Source: Sedimentitalea arenosa
GTDB taxonomy: Bacteria; Pseudomonadota; Alphaproteobacteria; Rhodobacterales; Rhodobacteraceae
Assembly (NCBI RefSeq): GCF_016428585.1
Contig: NZ_JAELVR010000001.1
Location: forward strand, 1-64,000
Direction: 5' to 3'
DNA: 64,000 nucleotides
The translations under genes and the position numbers were made by a program. The notes beneath the pieces were generated by a model. That model saw only the letters and a list, made by a program, of their open reading frames with translations, made no database searches and had not been told where the DNA came from. Of this stretch, positions 7,236 through 16,325 are shown piece after piece. The stretch's first letter is position 1, and every line of letters begins with the position of its first letter.

Positions 7236-8540
7236 TTAGATGAGGGCCAGACTTAGGATCGGGAATTCAATCAGGATGAGGAGGACGATCAGCATCACGA
7301 AGGCGAAGGGCAACGCCCCCATGAACACGTCCTTGAGCGAGATGCGGTCGTCATCGATGGTCGACTTGATGACGAAACACGATATGCCCAGCGGTGGCGT
7401 CAGCAGTCCGATTTCCGCTCCGACCACTGTGATGATCCCGAACCAGATCAGCGACATGTCGAGCGCCTCCGCCAATGGCAGAAACAGCGGTACGACGATC
7501 AGGATGATCGACGCGGTGTCCAGAAGCGTGCCGAGAAATAGCATGAGCAACACGTAGAGCAGCATGACCGTCCAGAACGACGCGGAACTGCCCGCCAGCA
7601 GGTCTTCGAGTTGGTTCGGCAGTCCGGCAAGCCCCAGCATCCGGCTGTAGATCGACGCGGCGGTGATCAGGAACAGGATCGCCGCCGTGATGTGGCCGGT
7701 TTCCAGCAGCGCATGCCAGAACGCCTTGAGCGTCATGGACTTGCGGAAGAATGCGATGATCAGGGCGACCAGCGCGCCCGCGGCACCTGCTTCGACGGCG
7801 GTGAGCCAGCCGGTGTAGATCCCGCCCAGAACGACGGTGATCAGGAAGAGGGTCGGCAGCGTCTTGGAGGCTATCTCGCCGCCCGACATCCATTCAGTGT
7901 CGTCAACGACCCGCCCGCCGACGAAGCCCGGGGTGAAACGCCCCATGACCCAGATGGCCGTCACATAGGCGATGGCGAGGAGTATGCCCGGAATGACACC
8001 GGCGAGGAACATGTCGCCGACGGATTGTTCGGCCACGAAGGAATAGATGATCAGCATGGCCGAGGGCGGAATGATCATGCCCAGAACCGACGATCCGGCT
8101 ACGACGCCCACCGCGAAACGCGGGTTGTAATCCTGCGCCATCATCTGGGGGACCGATACCTTGGTGAAGACCGAGGCCGAGGCGATGGACGATCCGGTCA
8201 CAGCGGCAAACACGGCGTTCGCGCCCACGGTCGCCATGCCGATCCCACCCTTGACCTTGCGGAACCGCATGGTCATGACCTCATAGATGTCGCGGCCCAA
8301 TCCGGCCTTGGACACGATCAGCCCCATGAAGGTGAAGAGCGGGATGGTGGCAAAGCTGTATTCCATCGCGCTGTCGCCAACGGCAACCTTCAGCAGGTTT
8401 AGCGCCAGGGTGAAATTGTTCCGCATCAGCCAGATCGACACGAAGGAAACCATGCCGAGCGCGATCGGGATATAGACGCCCGAGTAGATCAGAAAGACGA
8501 TGGCCACGACCGAGATGAGGCCGATCTCGATGGGGGTCAT
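7236..8540 (-). CDS. TRAP transporter large permease (DctM family)
   Basis: A 434-residue integral membrane protein with about a dozen hydrophobic segments. Typical DctM motifs are present: TIPLFTFMGLIVSKAGLGRD, ATVGANAVFAAVTGSSIASA, GSSVLGMIIPPSAMLIIYSF and GAEIGLLTPPLGISCFVIK. It forms the ion-coupled channel of a TRAP uptake system together with the DctQ protein, with which its gene overlaps by 4 bp (8537-8540). Imported substrate is unknown; the operon context points to an aromatic or organic acid. Confidence 0.92.
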   Translation of the reverse strand: MTPIEIGLISVVAIVFLIYSGVYIPIALGMVSFVSIWLMRNNFTLALNLLKVAVGDSAMEYSFATIPLFTFMGLIVSKAGLGRDIYEVMTMRFRKVKGGIGMATVGANAVFAAVTGSSIASASVFTKVSVPQMMAQDYNPRFAVGVVAGSSVLGMIIPPSAMLIIYSFVAEQSVGDMFLAGVIPGILLAIAYVTAIWVMGRFTPGFVGGRVVDDTEWMSGGEIASKTLPTLFLITVVLGGIYTGWLTAVEAGAAGALVALIIAFFRKSMTLKAFWHALLETGHITAAILFLITAASIYSRMLGLAGLPNQLEDLLAGSSASFWTVMLLYVLLMLFLGTLLDTASIILIVVPLFLPLAEALDMSLIWFGIITVVGAEIGLLTPPLGISCFVIKSTIDDDRISLKDVFMGALPFAFVMLIVLLILIEFPILSLALI

Positions 8541-9088
8541 TGCGACGTCTCGTCATGTTCGGGCGTGCGGACCAGTTCCGAGCGGTCTTTCCCCGCGATC
8601 ACCTTGAGCACGAAGATCAGGCAGGACAGCGCCGTGCCCAGCGTGATGACCAGCTTCACCGGCCACCACGGCAGGGTGAAGAGACCCCGCACACCGAAGT
8701 AATCCTGCGTGTTCCACATATGAAGAAACTCGGGGAAGGTGATATAGGCGATCAGACCCATGAAGATGGCCGAGAGCGCGTTGATGATGCGCCGCATGTT
8801 GGCGGCGACCCTGGGGCGACGTCCCTCGACGACATTCAGAAATCCGTCGGATCGTGTCAGCCGGTCCACCCGAACGACATCGGCCAGTTGCAGAAACACG
8901 ATCAGGACGACCGAGAACTGCACTATCTCGTAGGTGCCCTTGATCGGGGCCGAGAATACGCCGCGCGCGATCACGTCGACATTCAGGATCACGACCAACG
9001 CCAGCACAACGAGGGTGCCCAGGGCATTGGACGCGATCGCAAGGGTATTGGCGATCCGGGACACGCCGGCAACGGCAGATTTGAGCAT
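8537..9088 (-). CDS. TRAP transporter small permease (DctQ family)
   Basis: A 183-residue protein with four predicted membrane helices and the DctQ pattern LNVDVIARGVFSAPIKGTYE, then VVRVDRLTRSDGFLNVV. It forms a complex with the large permease encoded by the overlapping downstream gene and receives substrate from the binding protein encoded 32 bp upstream. Confidence 0.9.
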   Translation of the reverse strand: MLKSAVAGVSRIANTLAIASNALGTLVVLALVVILNVDVIARGVFSAPIKGTYEIVQFSVVLIVFLQLADVVRVDRLTRSDGFLNVVEGRRPRVAANMRRIINALSAIFMGLIAYITFPEFLHMWNTQDYFGVRGLFTLPWWPVKLVITLGTALSCLIFVLKVIAGKDRSELVRTPEHDETSQ

Positions 9089-9120
9089 GGTTCAGGCCTC
9101 TTCCGGATCGCCGTTCGGGA

Positions 9121-10194
9121 TTATTCCGCTGTCCAGTCGCGGACGCCGTCAAAGCCCGCATCCGACAGCTTGCCCAGATAGGCCGCCAGCATCTCGGTGC
9201 CGGGTTCGCCGCTGTTGTTCAGCGTTTCAGCCCATTCCTTCGCGATGTTCGGCATGCCGTTGGCCCACGCGGCCCGGTCTTCGTCGGAGAGTTCGACAAT
9301 CGTGCCGCCTTGCTCGACATAGGTGTTCCGCGAGGCTTGGGCGAGGTCCATGGCGATGCCGGCCACGTGGTCGCGATAGTCGATGGCGACGGCCTGCAAC
9401 ACCTCCTTGACCTCGTCCGGAAGCCCGGCCCAATAGTCGGCGTTCACGGTCACGGTCTTGGTGTTGACCGCGCCCAGATCGGCTTCGAGCATGAAGGGCG
9501 CCACTTCGGCGATCTTGAAGGTCGAGGCCGCTTCGGGCCACAACATTGCACAATCCGTGAGTCCGGTCTGAACCATGTTGTAGAAATCGGTCAGGCCCCC
9601 GCGCACGCCGGCGGCGTCCTTGATCCCCTCAAGATAGCGCAGGTTCACGCCGGCGCCGGCGATCTTCTTGCCTTCCAGATCGGCGACAGAAGACACTTCG
9701 GACGAGCAGAATACCTGGTAGGTATCAAGGACGACGCCGGTCGCCAGGTAGACCTGGTTCTGGGCTTTGAATTCGTTGTTCATCGCCGGAAACTCGCGGG
9801 CGATCTCGTCCACGGCCTTGGCCACCGCACGCGCATCGGAGGACACGAATGGCGTCGACCCGGCGATCCCCTGGCTGGGCAGTTTGGACGAATGGAAGAT
9901 CGTTGTGACGATGCCGATATCGCCAAGGCCAAGCTGGATACCTTCGAGAACCCCGCGCGGTTTCACGATGGAACCGCCATAGTTCTCCTGCCATTCCATC
10001 TCGAAATTGCCGGTTTCGGCAAGGCGGCGGTTGACCTCGGGGATGAAGAAGTTGGTGAATTCCTCGACCCAGAGCGCGCGCGCCGGGTAGCCGTCGATCA
10101 CCACTGCCGAGATCTTTTCCTGCGCCACGGAAGGCAGCGCCACTGCGGTTGCCATCGCCGCGCCGAAAAGGCTGCGTTTCATCATATGTTTCAT
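9121..10194 (-). CDS. TRAP transporter substrate-binding protein (DctP-like)
   Basis: A 357-residue periplasmic protein. A signal peptide ends around ALPSVAQEK (cleavage near residue 25). The mature part has the DctP fold, with the helix VLEGIQLGLGDIGIVTTIFH, the segment DLEGKKIAGAGVNLRYL, and a C-terminal VDE/AGLPDEVKEVLQAVAIDYRD. It is longer than average and belongs to the C4-dicarboxylate-like branch whose ligands are often aromatic or other organic acids. A strong GGGAGG precedes the ATG. A small hairpin lies just upstream. Confidence 0.88.
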   Translation of the reverse strand: MKHMMKRSLFGAAMATAVALPSVAQEKISAVVIDGYPARALWVEEFTNFFIPEVNRRLAETGNFEMEWQENYGGSIVKPRGVLEGIQLGLGDIGIVTTIFHSSKLPSQGIAGSTPFVSSDARAVAKAVDEIAREFPAMNNEFKAQNQVYLATGVVLDTYQVFCSSEVSSVADLEGKKIAGAGVNLRYLEGIKDAAGVRGGLTDFYNMVQTGLTDCAMLWPEAASTFKIAEVAPFMLEADLGAVNTKTVTVNADYWAGLPDEVKEVLQAVAIDYRDHVAGIAMDLAQASRNTYVEQGGTIVELSDEDRAAWANGMPNIAKEWAETLNNSGEPGTEMLAAYLGKLSDAGFDGVRDWTAE

Positions 10195-10213
10195 GTATTT
10201 CCTCCCAGAAAGT

Positions 10214-10229
10214 CGGGCCTTAACGCCCG
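10214..10229 (-). terminator. Short hairpin before the substrate-binding-protein gene
   Basis: CGGGC (10214-10218) can pair with GCCCG (10225-10229) across a 6-nt loop, in the spacer between the nitroreductase stop and the DctP start. It has no T-run in the operon direction, so it may be a transcript-stabilising or attenuating hairpin rather than a terminator. Confidence 0.3.
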
Positions 10230-10305
10230 GTTTGTTTTGTTCAGTCAGGCTTCATTCCAGTGCAGGTTCGCGCGGTCGTTGCGTCCTCCCTCGACTGCGT
10301 ATCCC

Positions 10306-10968
10306 TCAGATCACCTCACACACATCGTCGAATTCGAAACGCGGAAGTTTTTGAAACAGCGCGGTTTCGTCCGCGTAGCCGATGTTGCACAGGAAGTTCG
10401 ATTTCCACCCGTTCTCCGCAAAGAATTCTTCATCCACGATGGCGTTTGAAAACCCGGACATCGCGCCGACATCCAGCCCCATCGCGCGTGCGGCGATCAT
10501 GAAATACGCGCCCTGAAGCGTGGAGTTTCGAAACGCGGTGTCATGTGCGTACTTTTCCTTGCCCTCGAACAGGGGTTTGCGGTCCTCGTGCGGGAACAGG
10601 AAATCCAGCCGCTGCCAGTAAAGCGGATCCCAAGCGATGATCGCCGTCACGGGGGCGGCCCGCATCTTGTCGATGTTCTTGGCCTTGAGCGATTTCGCCA
10701 GACGATCCTTGCCCTCGTCACTGCGCACGAAGACAAAGCGGGCAGGGCAGGTGTTCATGCTGGTGGGGCCCTGGATCGTGATGTCGAACAGGGTATTCAG
10801 CATCTCGTCGCTGACCGGTTTGTCGGTCCAAGCATAGTGCGAGCGGGCATCGCGCAGGATCACGTCGATGGAGTCGTCATCCAGGTGCGGCTTGCGCGCC
10901 CGCAGACCGCGAACCGCATCTTGGGCGCTCTGGCGCAGGTCGGTCATGGCGTCCTTTCCATCCGTCAT
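10306..10968 (-). CDS. Nitroreductase-family protein (malonic semialdehyde reductase/RutE-like)
   Basis: A 220-residue flavoprotein. It carries the family's FMN-binding segments ARSHYAWTDKPVSDEMLNTL, then GPTSMNTCPARFVFV, and ALQ-type QGAYFMIAARAMGLDVGAMS near the C-terminus. This arrangement resembles the RutE/HadB-type branch that reduces malonic semialdehyde or removes halogen or nitro groups, using NAD(P)H. The start could also be the second methionine (MTDLRQ). The gene lies 2 bp downstream of the FAH hydrolase stop and is in the same operon as the intradiol dioxygenase. Confidence 0.75.
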   Translation of the reverse strand: MTDGKDAMTDLRQSAQDAVRGLRARKPHLDDDSIDVILRDARSHYAWTDKPVSDEMLNTLFDITIQGPTSMNTCPARFVFVRSDEGKDRLAKSLKAKNIDKMRAAPVTAIIAWDPLYWQRLDFLFPHEDRKPLFEGKEKYAHDTAFRNSTLQGAYFMIAARAMGLDVGAMSGFSNAIVDEEFFAENGWKSNFLCNIGYADETALFQKLPRFEFDDVCEVI

Positions 10969-10970
10969 CG

Positions 10971-11852
10971 TCAGGCCACCGTTCTGGTTGCCGCGGTGTC
11001 TTCGTCGATCACGGGGCTCGCGCAGATGCCGATGCCTTCGATCTCGATCTCGATGGTTTCGCCCGGGCGCAGCCAGCGCGGATCGGGTTTCTTGGCGTGG
11101 CCGACACCCGGAGGTGTGCCGAGCGCGATGTGATCGCCGGGATGCAACGTCGTGTATTCCGAGATGATCGCGATGGTGCGCGCGACGCCCCAGATCATGT
11201 TCGATGTGTTGGACGATTGCAGGATCTCGTCTCCGACACGGCTTTCGATCTTCAATCCGCTCGCGCCTTCGGGCACTTCATCCGGCGTCACGACGATTGG
11301 CCCCACGGCGCCCGTGTCGTCGAAGTTCTTGCCGGGCGTCCACTGGTGCGTCTTGCGCTGGTAGTCGCGGACCGAGCCATCGTTGAACACGGTGTAGCCG
11401 AAGACGTGGTCAAGCGCCCCGTCCTCGGGAATGTGACGCCCACCCTTGCCGATGATCAGACACAGCTCGGCCTCGTAGTCGAGCTTTTCCGAACAGGCCG
11501 GACGCACCATTGGCGCGCCTGCGGCCATCAGCGAATTGTGACCGCGCATGAACAAGGCGGGATAGTCGGGAATGTCATAGCCGCCTTCCTTGATGTGCTC
11601 GACATAATTGAGGCCAAGGCAGATGAACTTGCCCGGAACGCCGATCGGTAGCGCTGGCACGATGTCGGACAGAGCCACGGTCTCACCCTTGCCAAGCGCG
11701 CCCTTGGCCCGGTCCAAAAGCTCGGGAGACGCGGTGAGCGCGGACAGGTCGCGCCCGATCTCCGGCACGGCGAAGGTGAGATTGGTGGCCTGGTCGCCCT
11801 CCACGGCGAAGACACTTTGCACGTCTCCGACGGTGCCAACGAGAAAACGCAT
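10971..11852 (-). CDS. Fumarylacetoacetate hydrolase (FAH) family protein
   Basis: A 293-residue protein with a short N-terminal domain and a C-terminal FAH barrel. The metal-binding acidic cluster is visible in EKLDYEAELCLIIGKGGRHI and FGYTVFNDGSVRDYQRKTHQ, with the substrate-loop sequences FICLGLNYVEHIKE, PVVVTPDEV-like and GDHIALGTPPGVG. The family hydrolyses or decarboxylates acyl-pyruvates and 2-oxo-3-enedioates, fitting lower aromatic catabolism. It is the first gene of the minus-strand operon ending at the dioxygenase, and is divergent from the YciI gene across the AAAATCGATATTTT motif. Confidence 0.87.
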   Translation of the reverse strand: MRFLVGTVGDVQSVFAVEGDQATNLTFAVPEIGRDLSALTASPELLDRAKGALGKGETVALSDIVPALPIGVPGKFICLGLNYVEHIKEGGYDIPDYPALFMRGHNSLMAAGAPMVRPACSEKLDYEAELCLIIGKGGRHIPEDGALDHVFGYTVFNDGSVRDYQRKTHQWTPGKNFDDTGAVGPIVVTPDEVPEGASGLKIESRVGDEILQSSNTSNMIWGVARTIAIISEYTTLHPGDHIALGTPPGVGHAKKPDPRWLRPGETIEIEIEGIGICASPVIDEDTAATRTVA

Positions 11853-11918
11853 ATCAGACTCCTCAAACTCTGTGTTGATCGACTCGTGTTTTGGCGATAA
11901 AGAAGCATCAAGTCAAAT

Positions 11919-11932
11919 AAAATCGATATTTT
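11919..11932 (-). promoter_or_regulatory. Candidate GntR operator, copy 2
   Basis: AAAATCGATATTTT is the exact reverse complement of the 14-bp motif at 5499-5512. It lies 67 bp upstream of the FAH-hydrolase start and 21 bp upstream of the divergent YciI start, where it could regulate both. Confidence 0.5.
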
Positions 11933-11953
11933 GAAATACAACGGGAGACCGAC

Positions 11954-12340
11954 ATGCCAAGCTGGGATGACTACGCTGCCGAGGCTCGCGGGCGGGGGGG
12001 CTTGGCCCATGAACTCTACATGGTTCTCTCCACGCCCGCAGGCGATGCCGCCAAGGTCAAGGACACCCTGCCGGCGCATCTGGCCTATCAGGCAGAGCTT
12101 GAAGCCCGCGGTGCCTTGTTCCTCGCGGGGCCGGTTTCGGACGAGACGGGTAATCTCATGCAAGGCACCGGCCTGATCATATACCGCGCCGGTTCGTTTG
12201 ACGAAGCCCGCGCGCTGGCTGAGGCGGACCCGATGCATGCCGAGGGCGCGCGCAATTTCGTTCTGCGGCGCTGGCTGATCAACGAAGGGTCTCTGTCGCT
12301 TTCCGTCGCGCTGTCGGCACAAAACGTGAAATTCGGCTGA
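11954..12340 (+). CDS. YciI-family protein
   Basis: A 128-residue protein with the YciI/muconolactone-isomerase-like fold. The histidine-aspartate pair of the family is recognisable in LPAHLAYQAELEARGALFLA, followed by AGPVSDETGNLM and the core ARALAEADPMHAEGARNFVL with the second conserved Asp-Pro. Such proteins act in dehalogenation and lower aromatic pathways in several operons, but most are uncharacterised. CGGGAG precedes the ATG. The gene is divergent from the FAH-hydrolase operon and probably coregulated with it. Confidence 0.83.
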   Translation: MPSWDDYAAEARGRGGLAHELYMVLSTPAGDAAKVKDTLPAHLAYQAELEARGALFLAGPVSDETGNLMQGTGLIIYRAGSFDEARALAEADPMHAEGARNFVLRRWLINEGSLSLSVALSAQNVKFG

Positions 12341-12675
12341 GTTAGGTTCTCAACGCCGTTTTCGTCGTGACATGCTCGACAGGATCTTCGTACGAAGGCG
12401 TTTGCTCGGGGCGGTGAGGACCGTTCGATAAGAGTGTGCATGTCACTCGGGTTGCCGAAGGGCGGGTGTAGGGGATCAAGCAGGCCCAGGCCCTGTTCGG
12501 TCGCTATTCGTATCGGCGAAGCGATCATGAAGCAGCCGGAGATTCTTGCAACCGGGCGACCCATTGTCTGCTCCCTGACTGATCATTCGCTACCGAACGA
12601 CACCCAGTTCGGTCGGATGGAGACCCGACGCAGAACCCGAAATGTCTCCCGGCGTTGCCCCGCGGGTTCAGTCGT
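12341..12675. other. Gene-free spacer between convergent genes
   Basis: About 335 bp between the YciI gene and the end of the FAD/GcvT gene. I see no family-like protein, RNA or clear terminator here. A plus-strand frame at 12434 and a minus-strand frame across it look like chance. Confidence 0.5.
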
Positions 12676-15111
12676 TCAGCTCCTCATCCGCGCAAAACTC
12701 GGGTCATAGGGCGACGGTGCCATGACCTCGGCAGCGACGAGGTCTCCATACATGTCCAGCTGCACCCGGCTTCCGACAGCCGCGAGGGATGGATTGACGA
12801 AGGCATAGGCGAGGTTCATCTGCACTCGGTGACCCCAATCGGCGGAGGTGACGGTGCCCACGACGGTACCGCCCTGCATCAGCGAGGCACCGCCCCGCGC
12901 CGGTGCGTGATGCGCGTCGATCCGGAGCGTGACGAAGGACTTGCGCGGCCCGTCTGCCCTGCGCTTTGTGAGGGCTGTCTTCCCGACGAAATCGGCTTTG
13001 TCTATCTTCACGAAACGGCCGAGCCCGGTCTCGAACGGGTCGAACTCCGTGATCAGGTCGGACTTCCAATGCAGGAAGCCCTTTTCCATGCGCATCGACT
13101 CGACGGCACGGGCGCCGAACAGTTTCAGACCCTCCGTTTCGCCCGCTTTCCGCAACGCCAGCCAGGCGGCGTAGGCAGATGCGTTGGGGACGTGGATTTC
13201 ATAGGCCAGTTCTCCGGAAAAGCTCACGCCCATCACCGTCGCGGGGGCGAAACCGATGAAGCATTCCCGCACCGAAAGCCAGGGAAACGCCTCCTTTGAC
13301 CAGTCGCCCCGGGCGCAGGCCGACAGCACCTTGCGGGCCTTCGGCCCGGCCAGGACGAGACTCGTGTAATCGTTGGTCAGGCTGCGCAACTGCACGTCTT
13401 CGCCCGCCACCAGATGTGCCGCCAGCCAGTCCATGTCGTGATATTCGCTCGCCGCCGCCGATCCGTACCAAACCCGGGCAGGCCCACGGTCGGATTGTGG
13501 CAGGTTGGCCACCGTCGCCTCGGCCTTGATGCAGCCGTATTGGTTCAAGAGGTATCCCAGCCCGACGCGGCCGTCGCGCTTTGTGACGGTGCCACAGATC
13601 ATCCGGTCAAGGAAAGCGTGGCGGTCGGCGCCGGTGATCTCGATCCGGTTGAACCCGTTGACCTCTGTCAGGCCGACGTTCTCTGCGACGTTGCGCACTT
13701 CGGCTCCGACAACGTCGAAGGCTTCGTCGAAATCGAACGTGAGGCTGGGGTGAAAATCGGGCGAAGGTTTGATGTAGTCCACGCGTTCCCAGCCATTCAC
13801 AACCGTGAATTCAGCGCCCTCGGCCGCCAGAACGGGCGTCAGGGGCGTGGTCTTGGCGGGCCGACCGGCGGGACGGTGTTCATGAGGGAAATGAAAGCGG
13901 AATTCGTTCTGGTAGTCTTCGATCGCCTTCAGAGCGGTCAGTTCGACATTCGCGTGCCCAGAAAACCGGCGGGGGTCGATGACCCAGGTGTCATAGCAGG
14001 CTTCGCCATGGACGATCTGCTGGGCCAGCAGCCAGCCGTGACCGCCGCCTTCGCCCAGCCCCGCGCGCAGGCCGATGATGCAAAAGGCGTTCCGCTTGCC
14101 AGGGATCGGGCCAACGAGCGGCGCGCCGTCGATGCTGTAGGTGATCGGGCCGTTGACGACCGTATGAATGCCCACCTCCTGTAGCACGGGCATCCGCTTG
14201 AAGACATTTTCCAGCACCGGAATGATCCGCTCCAGATCGTCGGGGCAGAGCGCATTGACAAAGCCCGGGTCGATCCCGTCCATCCCCCAGGTCTTGCAGT
14301 CCTGCTCGTAAAACCCCACGAGCAGCCCCTGCTTTTCCTGCCGGGAGTAGAAATCGTCGATCGGGCAGCGCAACAGCGGTACGCGTTTGCCGAAATCGGT
14401 GATCGCCTGGATCGGCTCCGTCAGGAAGTACTGGTGCTCCATCGAGGCGACGGGGTGATGCACCCCCATCATCGCGCCGACCTCGTTCACCCGGTAGCCG
14501 CAGGCATTCACCACGATGTCGCAGTCGATTTCCCCGTGGTCTGTATGCACCGTCCAGGTGTCGTCCTTGTGCTGGGTCAGGGCGGTCACCGGGGTGTTGC
14601 GATAGATCTCGGCCCCCGCCTTGCGCGCGCGCCGCGCCAGCGCCTGGCACAGTTGGGCGGGGTCGATGTCGCCATCCATCCCGTCCCAGAGACCGCCCAA
14701 CAGGCGGTCGGTCGAGATCAGCGGATGGCGGCGGGCGCATTCCGCCGCGTCAAGAATCTCGTACTCCACGCCCATCCCCCGCGCCATCGACGCAAAATGC
14801 CGATAGCCTTGCATCTGCTCGGGCGTATTGGCCAGCCGGATGCCGCCGTCGCCATGATGGTAGTTGATCGGGTACTCGGGGTCGGCGGCCAGCTCCTGAT
14901 AGAGCTTGATGGAATGCGACTTCAGCCCCACCATGGTCTGGGTCATCCCGAAGTTCGTCACCTGCGCTGCCGAGTGCCAGGTCGTGCCGCTGGTCAACTC
15001 GTTGCGTTCGACAAGAACGATGTCCGTCCAGCCTTCCTGCGTCAGGTGGTAGAGCGTGGAACATCCCGCGATGCCCCCACCGATCACGACGACCTTGGTT
15101 CTGGATTTCAT
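12676..15111 (-). CDS. FAD-dependent dehydrogenase with C-terminal GcvT domain (dimethylglycine/sarcosine dehydrogenase type)
   Basis: An 811-residue two-domain enzyme. Residues 1-380 form a DAO-type FAD domain: dinucleotide motif VVVIGGGIAGCSTLYHL, then ELTSGTTWHSAAQVT and the C-terminal FAD contact GLRAGLGEGGGHGWLLAQ. Residues about 420-811 form an aminomethyltransferase-like GcvT domain (ENVGLTEVNGFNRIEITG, SGELAYEIHVP, MRMEKGFLHWKSDLI). Enzymes of this layout oxidatively demethylate glycine betaine derivatives and pass the one-carbon unit to tetrahydrofolate. The usual FAD-anchoring histidine position is seen as TWHSAAQ. It is divergent from a LysR gene. Confidence 0.87.
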   Translation of the reverse strand: MKSRTKVVVIGGGIAGCSTLYHLTQEGWTDIVLVERNELTSGTTWHSAAQVTNFGMTQTMVGLKSHSIKLYQELAADPEYPINYHHGDGGIRLANTPEQMQGYRHFASMARGMGVEYEILDAAECARRHPLISTDRLLGGLWDGMDGDIDPAQLCQALARRARKAGAEIYRNTPVTALTQHKDDTWTVHTDHGEIDCDIVVNACGYRVNEVGAMMGVHHPVASMEHQYFLTEPIQAITDFGKRVPLLRCPIDDFYSRQEKQGLLVGFYEQDCKTWGMDGIDPGFVNALCPDDLERIIPVLENVFKRMPVLQEVGIHTVVNGPITYSIDGAPLVGPIPGKRNAFCIIGLRAGLGEGGGHGWLLAQQIVHGEACYDTWVIDPRRFSGHANVELTALKAIEDYQNEFRFHFPHEHRPAGRPAKTTPLTPVLAAEGAEFTVVNGWERVDYIKPSPDFHPSLTFDFDEAFDVVGAEVRNVAENVGLTEVNGFNRIEITGADRHAFLDRMICGTVTKRDGRVGLGYLLNQYGCIKAEATVANLPQSDRGPARVWYGSAAASEYHDMDWLAAHLVAGEDVQLRSLTNDYTSLVLAGPKARKVLSACARGDWSKEAFPWLSVRECFIGFAPATVMGVSFSGELAYEIHVPNASAYAAWLALRKAGETEGLKLFGARAVESMRMEKGFLHWKSDLITEFDPFETGLGRFVKIDKADFVGKTALTKRRADGPRKSFVTLRIDAHHAPARGGASLMQGGTVVGTVTSADWGHRVQMNLAYAFVNPSLAAVGSRVQLDMYGDLVAAEVMAPSPYDPSFARMRS

Positions 15112-15250
15112 CTGATGCCCCTATCTGGATGCGGATATCGACCGGCGGGCCATCGCGGAGACTCGCTGCCGCGGTGCAATCAGATTGACAGAGAGTGCTT
15201 CCATGGAAAAACAGTTTAAACGGCGGTATATAATCTGAAAAACACAGGTT

Positions 15251-16222
15251 ATGATCATGACCCTTTCCGTGCGCGCGATGCGCTACGTTCAGTCGGCCCT
15301 ACAACTCGGTAGCATCGCCGCGGCCGCAGAGGCGATGCACGTCGCCCCCTCGGCCATCGCCACGGCACTGAAGCAGGCGGAGGACACCTTCGGCGTGGTC
15401 CTTGCGACGCGGGCGCGGGCGAAGGGGATCTTTCCGACTCGGGCCGGCCGCGACGTGCTGCGCCGCATCGACGACCTGTTGGAGCGATACGACAGCCTGC
15501 TGTGTGACGTGGCCGACCTGAAATCCGGACTCTCCGGCACCTTGGCGATCGGCTACAACGCCCCGATCGCACCGGCTTTCCTTCCGGCGATCTGCGCACC
15601 GATGCTGGCCGCGCATCCCGATGTGGCGTTGTCCTTTGTCGAAGGGGACAATACCTCCGTTCAGAAGGGCCTTCTGGACGGGCGGTTCGACGTGATCCTT
15701 TTCGTTGCCGACCTGCCAAATCCTCAGATCGCGACGCGACCGCTGATCCACGCGCCGACCTATTGCCTGTGTCCGGCGGACCATCCCTTCGCGGCAAGCG
15801 GGGCGGTGCCGGTCAGCCAGATCGCGGGCGAGCCGCTGATCCTTTTGGACCGACCGGCCGCGCGGGGCTACTACATGGAGCTGCTGGAACAGAGCGGCGA
15901 GACCTTCCGCATCGTGGCCACCGCAAATTCGACCGAGATGGTGCGCTCGCTCGTTGCTGCCGGGATCGGGGTGTCGCTGCTGAACATGCGCCCCCGTGAC
16001 GTGCCGCCCTACGCAGGCTCCGAGGTCAGATGCCTGCCGGTATCCGGCGCATCTTCGGGAGTCACTCTGTCTCTTGGGTTCCCGCCGGGACCGAAGCGCC
16101 GTTTGGTGCAGATGTTCGTCGACGGTTGCGCGGATTTCTTGCAGGGGCCGAAGGGAGTCGAGTTGATCGTGCCAAATCAATTGCGGGAACTGCCGACCGG
16201 ATCAGAACTCCGCCCCCAGTGA
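15251..16222 (+). CDS. LysR-family transcriptional regulator
   Basis: A 323-residue protein with an N-terminal winged HTH (SALQLGSIAAAAEAMHVAPS, then ALKQAEDTFGVVLATR) and a periplasmic-binding-like effector domain from about residue 95 (LSGTLAIGYNAPIAPAFLPA). A TATAAT box at 15229-15234 lies 17 bp before the ATG, so the leader is short. A second ATG at 15257 is a possible alternative start. Placement head-to-head with the FAD/GcvT gene suggests that it regulates that enzyme. Confidence 0.88.
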   Translation: MIMTLSVRAMRYVQSALQLGSIAAAAEAMHVAPSAIATALKQAEDTFGVVLATRARAKGIFPTRAGRDVLRRIDDLLERYDSLLCDVADLKSGLSGTLAIGYNAPIAPAFLPAICAPMLAAHPDVALSFVEGDNTSVQKGLLDGRFDVILFVADLPNPQIATRPLIHAPTYCLCPADHPFAASGAVPVSQIAGEPLILLDRPAARGYYMELLEQSGETFRIVATANSTEMVRSLVAAGIGVSLLNMRPRDVPPYAGSEVRCLPVSGASSGVTLSLGFPPGPKRRLVQMFVDGCADFLQGPKGVELIVPNQLRELPTGSELRPQ

Positions 16223-16325
16223 CCGAGGTGCTGCCGGCAAATTCAACGTAATCAATGACACAAAAAATCTGGTATGTTGTTTGCCATGGCAGATGCGGTC
16301 GCCCAGGTTTCATGAGGAAAAAGAC

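Noticed and set aside
12088-12564. 158-codon minus-strand frame across the end of the YciI gene
   Set aside because: It overlaps a clear YciI gene antisense and has no recognisable content in its non-overlapping part.
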